Part shown: positions 35,502 to 39,943 of the stretch, in pieces
Layout: each line of letters starts with the position of its first letter
Position numbering within the stretch: the first letter of the stretch is position 1
Virus record (IMG/VR): IMGVR_UViG_3300048778_000078
Span: 1 to 39,943 of that record
Length of the DNA: 39,943 nt
Source: a virus
Reading direction: 5' to 3' (one strand)
Program-made: the position numbers and the translations under genes
The notes under the pieces: generated by a model
The model's database searches: none
Seen by the model: the letters and a program-made list of their open reading frames with translations, nothing else
What the model was told of the DNA's origin: nothing

Positions 35502-36030
35502 GATAAAATTCCAAGTAAGCAATTAGGGATTTTAAAGTTGAAACACTATCTCTTAAATGATCCAGCGCTACGTTGCAATCATTACAAAGCAATCCACGAA
35601 TACATTTGCCGCAACTCTTTCTGGTTGTTGGGCAACAACTATGGTCATGATCTACTGCAAGTCGTCTTTTGAAGGAGGCAGCAAATCTTCCACAGCCAGC
35701 ACAGCGATTATTTTGTTTAGTTAAAAGTTCGTCATATTGTTCTGGCTTCAAGTTTTTCCTTTTAAGATCTATCTTAATTCTAAGTTTTCTTGCTTTATTA
35801 GACTTTGATCTAGAAGCTTGGTATATATTGTACTTGTCTTTATATTCTCTACTTCTGTCTTTATAAAGAATGTGAGAAGCAATTCTACATTTTTTACAAG
35901 TTAGGTCTAATGCAAACCCATTCTTTATGGGAGTAGTATAAAAGAATTCTTCAGTTCTTGGATAGACTTTTTTACAATCCATGCAAGGTGCCTCTTTAGC
36001 GCCATTATGATAATTTTGACGACGTTTCAT
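35485..36030 (-). CDS. Endonuclease VII-like HNH (zinc) nuclease (181 aa)
   Basis: Start taken as ATG at 36030 with AAGG six bases upstream; a TTG at 36069 would add 13 residues. The C-terminal part has the recombination endonuclease VII pattern: Cys110-x-x-Cys113, KRRLAVDHDHS (His128 and His130 region), then KCIRGLLCNDCNVALDHLRD with Cys149-x-x-Cys152. A second Cys pair set lies at the N-terminus (Cys16, Cys19, Cys45, Cys48), perhaps another zinc site. The middle is Lys/Arg-rich and helical. The family includes T4-type junction resolvases that trim branched DNA before packaging, and also free-standing homing endonucleases. Position next to the terminase region fits the first; insertion as a selfish gene is the alternative. 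Confidence 0.82.
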   Translation of the reverse strand: MKRRQNYHNGAKEAPCMDCKKVYPRTEEFFYTTPIKNGFALDLTCKKCRIASHILYKDRSREYKDKYNIYQASRSKSNKARKLRIKIDLKRKNLKPEQYDELLTKQNNRCAGCGRFAASFKRRLAVDHDHSCCPTTRKSCGKCIRGLLCNDCNVALDHLRDSVSTLKSLIAYLEFYHENKL

Positions 36031-36073
36031 CTGGGGCCTTGAATAAAGTGTTTTTGCATAACTTTTCAATGAA

Positions 36074-36093
36074 ATTCTAACAGTTTTTAGAAT
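36074..36093 (-). terminator. AT-rich hairpin at the end of the exonuclease gene
   Basis: ATTCTAA and TTAGAAT form a 7-bp perfect stem around a 6-base loop, and the exonuclease TAA is in the first arm. TTTCATTG follows on the minus strand. The stem is AT-rich and the T-run short, so it is a weak terminator or 3'-end hairpin at best. Confidence 0.35.
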
Positions 36094-38126
36094 GCTTTAT
36101 TCTGATGAATATGATGCCCTCTACCGTTCTGTTCTAATACAATGTTAACTAGACCGGCAGTTTGTTGTTCTCGTAAAGTCTGAGAAACAGACATTGGAGC
36201 TTGAGGAACACGGACTTGAGGCATTTTTATATGAAAAGTACCATGTTCAGTATTTGATGTAGCATTTAACTCATTTAATAAACGTTGAGTCTTGACGTAC
36301 TCGGTCTCACTATTTCTAAATGTAACACTTTCAGCATTTCGTAAGTCTTCTGCCCATGAAGGACTATCATCGAAACCAAAGAGATCTTTTGCTTTCTGTC
36401 CTTTAGGAATAAAGATATGGCCCCTTTGACCTCCTATATTGACTTTCTCTTTAGAGATGAATCCTGTCTTATCACTGAGAGTTCCGGGACTATCTCTTAA
36501 CAGTTGTTTGGAACCTTTTTTAATTGGTTCGGCGCCTAATTGATAGTCGCTCTTGATTGCATCATGTTCTAAACCTAACCAAGCATCACCTTCATGCACT
36601 CCTGCGGGAGACATTTTAATAGAAGCATGCCCCTTTGAGAAACCTTGAAGACGTAACTCATTTATTGTTTCTGGATTATCAAGATGTTTTTCTAACATGA
36701 TAATACCAGGATTGCTAACTTTGACTACTGATTTTTCGCCAGAAGATACTAGGTCAAACGCCGTTTTAATAGTATTTTTTAGACCTTTATAACCAGAACC
36801 AAAGTCTGTATTGTTCCTTATGATTCCGGTTGCATAACCACCATTTCCAGGATGAAGACCTTCTTGTTTTTGAGGTTCATCAAATCCGGAAGTTAATAAC
36901 CTAAATCCGGCATAGGCTAATAATGCTCCTGCCCCACCTATCATAATTTTAGTATGAAGAGGAGCTTTTGTAATACCTTTCCACCACTCAGCGACTGGTT
37001 CAATAGGAACCTTTGGAGAAGTACTAAGAATTTCTTTCATTTCTAAACCTAGTTTTACCGAACCTGCACTTTTACCCTCGTTAATAGTCCGTCCGGCAAT
37101 ACTAGATTGATGAGAAAGAAATCTTTGAGAAGCTTCTTTTTGTGTTAAATCCTCTAAGCCTCTAATTTCTTGACTTTTAAGATATGCAAGATGGTTTCTT
37201 ACATCATATGTAGGATCATGAGCTTTACCTTTGAATTCCATTCCGGCAAACTTCATCCAGTCTTCTACAGTAGTACCTTTACGAGCCGCATAAAAAGCTT
37301 CTTCATTGGCTGGTTTTTCTTTAAGTCCTCCGGCCATGAAATGTTCTTTATAAAAAGAGTGTAAACCAGGAAACTTCTCTTGTAAATAAGTCCCCACCAT
37401 GCCTCTAGGACCTGCTAAGTTATTAGGTCTTGGGAATTTGCTGGACTTAAACTTGCCCGTAGGATCAAGTTCTCCTAATGTCTCTAAAAATTGAACATTC
37501 GGGTCATATTGTTTTAAAATACCTAAGGCGCTCGACTGAGCTTTTTCCCAACCTGGCTTGATATTATTGGAAAAATAAGAAGACAATGCATGAGAATCCG
37601 GATTAGTGGCTGCGTATTTCTTAAATCTATCTAGAGTAGTTTCTGTTATTAAACCACTTTCTAAAGCATGATGAGTAGTTAAGAATTTCCAGTCAAATGC
37701 TGTTAGATTGTGACCAGTAACCACGTTGACTTTATCTTTAGCAAATGTCGAACCAATAGTATGAAGTATATCTGTCGCTGAATAAGACTTGCCTTCATAA
37801 CCTATATATCTTTGAAGGGCCGATTTAAATTGTACTCCTACATTTCTATCTGCACCTTCCCAAGCTTTTGTATAGTCTGGTATATTCGCATATTTAGTAA
37901 ATCCATGAACTTCTTGAGTGCCACTTTGAATAGCGAACTCGGTCATAGATCCACTAGTACGAGAAGGTGCCTCTAAAGGAGATTGCAATCCAGTAGTTTC
38001 AATATCGAAACCGACAAGATTTACATCTTTATGTTGGGCAATATCTATTAACTGTTTATGAGATAGGTTTTGGCCTACATTAGCCCTATGCAATAAATCT
38101 AAAAGATAAGGATCAAGTTGGGACAT
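36087..38126 (-). CDS. DnaQ-like DEDDh exonuclease with membrane segment and long C-terminal domain (679 aa)
   Basis: Start taken as ATG at 38126 with CCGGAG upstream and a 14-base overlap with the previous gene; a TTG eight codons earlier is less likely. Residues 35-320 are a 3'-5' exonuclease of the DEDDh class: LVGFDIETTGL (Asp41, Glu43), VVTGHNLTAFDWKFL (Asp145), HDPTYDV (His303, Asp308). An insertion of about 140 residues lies between the second and third motifs. Residues 391-411 form a hydrophobic helix (TKIMIGGAGALLAYAGFRLL). The C-terminal 265 residues start with NNTDFGSGYKGLKNTI and have a mixed alpha/beta look; I do not recognise this domain. A phage proofreading domain would not need a membrane helix, so it may be a virion protein delivered with the DNA. 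Enzyme class is confident; role is inference. Confidence 0.8.
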   Translation of the reverse strand: MSQLDPYLLDLLHRANVGQNLSHKQLIDIAQHKDVNLVGFDIETTGLQSPLEAPSRTSGSMTEFAIQSGTQEVHGFTKYANIPDYTKAWEGADRNVGVQFKSALQRYIGYEGKSYSATDILHTIGSTFAKDKVNVVTGHNLTAFDWKFLTTHHALESGLITETTLDRFKKYAATNPDSHALSSYFSNNIKPGWEKAQSSALGILKQYDPNVQFLETLGELDPTGKFKSSKFPRPNNLAGPRGMVGTYLQEKFPGLHSFYKEHFMAGGLKEKPANEEAFYAARKGTTVEDWMKFAGMEFKGKAHDPTYDVRNHLAYLKSQEIRGLEDLTQKEASQRFLSHQSSIAGRTINEGKSAGSVKLGLEMKEILSTSPKVPIEPVAEWWKGITKAPLHTKIMIGGAGALLAYAGFRLLTSGFDEPQKQEGLHPGNGGYATGIIRNNTDFGSGYKGLKNTIKTAFDLVSSGEKSVVKVSNPGIIMLEKHLDNPETINELRLQGFSKGHASIKMSPAGVHEGDAWLGLEHDAIKSDYQLGAEPIKKGSKQLLRDSPGTLSDKTGFISKEKVNIGGQRGHIFIPKGQKAKDLFGFDDSPSWAEDLRNAESVTFRNSETEYVKTQRLLNELNATSNTEHGTFHIKMPQVRVPQAPMSVSQTLREQQTAGLVNIVLEQNGRGHHIHQNKAF

Positions 38127-38853
38127 TTGGAGACTCCGGTATAGGTTCAATTACTTGAACATTATCAATCGGAGTTGCTAGTTCGGCTCTTACTGCTTCA
38201 GCTTTAGCAGAAGATTCTTTGCGTAATTTTTCTACTAATTTTGTAGCATTAGAATAATTGAGTGCTGGATTATTGGAATTGCCAGCACCAGCATCTGCAA
38301 TAGATTTACGAGTAGCTAATAAAGCTTCACGCATTTTAAGGGTACGACGAATAATCATATCTTCCCACTGAGCTGCTATATGTAATTCTTTTCGATAAAC
38401 AGGAGCGCCTTTTTCGTCCACTCCTACACATTGATCTGCTACAAAGTCTTCCATAGCTAAACGATTAGATACTCTTAATTGGTAAATCTCTGCTTTAGCT
38501 AATTCACGAGCCATAGACGATTCAATTAAATTATTGGGATCAATCTTCAATTCATTCATTATCTTATTAGACCAAACTTCCATCAAATGCATCTCTACAG
38601 GACATGGTTGACCAACTATATCCTCTACCAAAACACCCATGGTAATAAGTGGGCAATGGACAGCCATATAGCAGACTTTTCCCTTGCAATGCAAAGGTAT
38701 ACCTGCATGACTACCTGATTCTAATGATCTTAATTGAAAGGAAGCTTTACGAAGGTTATCAATTTCTTTATTAGAGTGTTCGACATATTTCTTTAATAAA
38801 CTAGGAACTTCTTCAGTTATAATAATATCATTTTCAGACTGGGGGGTGGTCAT
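38113..38853 (-). CDS. Cys-rich protein, possible terminase small subunit (246 aa)
   Basis: Start taken as ATG at 38853 (MTTPQSEND) with GAGG upstream; an ATG five codons earlier is possible. Residues 54-87 carry a four-Cys pattern: LHCKGKVCYMAVHCPL (Cys56, Cys61, Cys67) and GQPCPVEM (Cys84), probably a zinc or Fe-S site. The rest is almost all helix, with LAKAEIYQLRVSNRLAME and a long Arg/Lys/Glu-rich helix EDMIIRRTLKMREALLATRK, ending in a Pro-rich tail. I recall similar C-x4-C...C-P-x-E phage proteins near packaging genes, so a small terminase role is possible, but the large subunit is 5 kb away and no helix-turn-helix is seen. Confidence 0.55.
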   Translation of the reverse strand: MTTPQSENDIIITEEVPSLLKKYVEHSNKEIDNLRKASFQLRSLESGSHAGIPLHCKGKVCYMAVHCPLITMGVLVEDIVGQPCPVEMHLMEVWSNKIMNELKIDPNNLIESSMARELAKAEIYQLRVSNRLAMEDFVADQCVGVDEKGAPVYRKELHIAAQWEDMIIRRTLKMREALLATRKSIADAGAGNSNNPALNYSNATKLVEKLRKESSAKAEAVRAELATPIDNVQVIEPIPESPNVPT

Positions 38854-39067
38854 TTTTAAGAGCCTCATACTGCTTTAGCAACTCTTCTAGTTCTTCTTTA
38901 ATAAAATCGATGGGAAGATTTTTAGTTATCATCGGAAGATATAAGCACTTTTCGCCATTAGTTTGTAATAAATAACGAAATTGCTGGTAGAAGTGATCTC
39001 CCTTATTACATTTATCTAGTTTGAAATGAAGTTTAGCTAAAGCTATGTAGACATCTTGAAGTGCCAT
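38834..39067 (-). CDS. Small unknown helical protein (77 aa)
   Basis: ATG at 39067 after a T/A-rich stretch with no clear ribosome site. It is a mostly helical, amphipathic protein (VYIALAKLHFKLDKC, YQQFRYLLQTNGEK, FIKEELEELLKQYEALKND). The 3' end overlaps the next gene by 20 bases. It follows a 136-base gap with a folded repeat, so it may be the first gene after a regulatory site. Function unknown. Confidence 0.55.
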   Translation of the reverse strand: MALQDVYIALAKLHFKLDKCNKGDHFYQQFRYLLQTNGEKCLYLPMITKNLPIDFIKEELEELLKQYEALKNDHPPV

Positions 39068-39203
39068 ATTTATTTTAACACTTTTCTATACAAACTTCGT
39101 TAAATGAGGATGCAGTTGGTTTGGCATTTAAGCCAGCTAATCTTCGCTGGAGGTCGAAGACTAACACCAACTGCACTGGACGGCTAGAGAGGGAGAGAAG
39201 GGC
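39068..39203 (-). other. Intergenic region with three-way-junction-like inverted repeat
   Basis: A perfect 10-bp stem (TGCAGTTGGT at 39111-39120 with ACCAACTGCA at 39166-39175) encloses two smaller hairpins: TCTTCG/CGAAGA (39141-39146 with 39155-39160) and TGGC/GCCA (39122-39125 with 39132-39135). As RNA from the minus strand it forms a 65-base folded unit whose 8-base loop reads ACCUCCAG. It is not followed by a clear T-run, so it is not a simple terminator. No tRNA features. It lies between the tubulin-like gene and the next gene. An AT-rich stretch (TTAAAATAAATATGG) precedes the next start; no good -35/-10 pair is seen. Confidence 0.6.
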
Positions 39204-39943
39204 TTAGCTCCGTCTTTTTAGCATGTTAGTATTTAGATTAGACTTTACTTGTGTGGTTGGAGTACCACTAATCTTTCCAAGATCAGAGATATCTCCCAAA
39301 CCTAGATCTACGTTCTGAGTAAGGCGTTCATTGACTTTAGCAGCCATTTGAGAAGCCTCATTCTTTGTTTCGTCGAATAACTGCTTAACTCGTGCTTCCG
39401 GCAATTTCATACCAGAGAACATGGTAAGAATTTCTACCTCTGGAGCACAAGGACTTTCAAGAGAGTAGATGCCTCTATTTAAAGATCCTGCCCCCATTTG
39501 ACCTTTTAAGAAGTCAAATAATTGTTCTTCAAAAGCATGACCATAATCAAATCCTGCCGGTTTAGTAATTAGGCCAGCTACTCTAATTGAACTCTTAGTA
39601 TCAAAACCATCTGCTAAAAATCCATCCTGAATAGAGTGATGCAAATTATTAATCAAGTCATTATTAACTAATTCGATAAATGTCTTTTGAGGAATACGTG
39701 TAATACCTAGTACTAAGAAACCTGGAGTACGCAAACATTTTTTATAATCTTCTGGATCAAAGGTTGTATTGGAAGGCATTGATGACAAAGTATTAAAGCG
39801 ATGGAAAAGATTAACAATTTCTCTATTAGCCGTACTCCAAAAGTTCTTATCTGTTACGCCACCTAAATTATTTGAAATCTTTTGGTTGTCTACTACTACG
39901 ATAGCATTGATACCTTTGCAATTAGCAATTTCTTGAAGTCCTT
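39204..39943 (-). CDS. Tubulin/FtsZ-like GTPase, N-terminal part off the window
   Basis: The frame stays open to the right edge, so about 246 C-terminal residues are seen and the GTP-binding G-rich loop is missing. The visible part fits the second half of the FtsZ/TubZ/PhuZ superfamily: GINAIVVVDNQKISNNL matches the T6 region, STANREIVNLFHRFNTL the core helix H7, and NTTFDPEDYKKCLRTPGFLV the T7 loop with acidic residues that drive GTP hydrolysis in the next subunit. An activation-type domain follows (GHAFEEQLFDFLKG, APEVEILTMFSGM), then a flexible tail ending in MLKRRS, similar to the basic tails of phage tubulins. Such proteins centre or move phage DNA or heads in the cell. A TTG at 39788 is an internal codon, not the start. 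Confidence 0.72.
   Translation of the reverse strand, partial: GLQEIANCKGINAIVVVDNQKISNNLGGVTDKNFWSTANREIVNLFHRFNTLSSMPSNTTFDPEDYKKCLRTPGFLVLGITRIPQKTFIELVNNDLINNLHHSIQDGFLADGFDTKSSIRVAGLITKPAGFDYGHAFEEQLFDFLKGQMGAGSLNRGIYSLESPCAPEVEILTMFSGMKLPEARVKQLFDETKNEASQMAAKVNERLTQNVDLGLGDISDLGKISGTPTTQVKSNLNTNMLKRRS

Noticed and set aside
39111-39175. tRNA or hammerhead ribozyme in the folded intergenic repeat
   Set aside because: There is no T-arm motif, no anticodon-like 7-base loop in the right place, and no CUGAUGA/GAAA ribozyme core.
1-39943. CRISPR array, insertion sequence or integrase
   Set aside because: No regularly spaced repeats, terminal inverted repeats with a transposase, or recombinase motifs were seen on either strand.

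Overview
The window looks like part of the late (virion) gene block of a large, AT-rich tailed phage with a contractile tail, either free or as a prophage fragment. Every convincing gene lies on the minus strand, so transcription runs from the right edge to the left edge. Genes are tightly packed, many joined by TAATG or ATGA stop/start overlaps, and several have strong Shine-Dalgarno sites (AAGGAGG type). No ribosomal, metabolic or integrase genes are seen. The host cannot be fixed from this sequence; low GC and strong Shine-Dalgarno sites would suit a member of the Bacillota, but that is only inference. Proteins of about 1240, 1640 and more than 2190 residues suggest a jumbo-class virion.

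Layout in transcription order. (1) Right edge, 39204-39943: the C-terminal part of a tubulin/FtsZ-like GTPase, then a 136-bp gap holding a folded inverted repeat. (2) 33002-39067: a small unknown gene, a Cys-rich protein that may be the small terminase subunit, a membrane-anchored DnaQ-type (DEDDh) exonuclease, an endonuclease VII-like HNH nuclease, a PD-(D/E)XK nuclease, three very small basic or polar proteins (one only 40 residues), two Gly/Ala-rich proteins likely to sit in the virion or membrane, and a small acidic protein. (3) 23102-32998, packaging and head: large terminase, an unknown membrane-segment protein, a portal fused to a MuF-type C-terminal domain, a prohead protease fused to a scaffold, an unknown structural protein, the major capsid protein and a small protein. 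(4) 18722-23089, neck and sheath: an Ig-like domain protein, two connector candidates and the tail sheath. (5) 15226-18657, tail tube and chaperones: three tandem paralogs with a tail-tube-like fold, then two paralogous tail-assembly-chaperone-like proteins. (6) 1-15226: two giant proteins in the tape-measure/ejection position, one with a possible degenerate RNA-polymerase beta-prime-like motif, and a giant baseplate-hub protein that runs off the left edge.

Regulation visible in the sequence is concentrated around the tail tube and chaperone genes. A near-consensus sigma70-type promoter (TTGACA, 17 bp, TATCAT) starts just before the first chaperone-like gene, and a textbook intrinsic terminator sits between it and its paralog. 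Two further hairpins separate sheath, tube 1 and tube 2. This could set different levels for the tube, chaperone 1 and the downstream tape-measure genes. The most unusual observations are this chaperone arrangement, the triplicated tube gene, the membrane-anchored exonuclease, the tubulin homolog and the possible polymerase-like motif in the 1236-residue protein. All functional calls rest on motif reading by eye; no database search was run.
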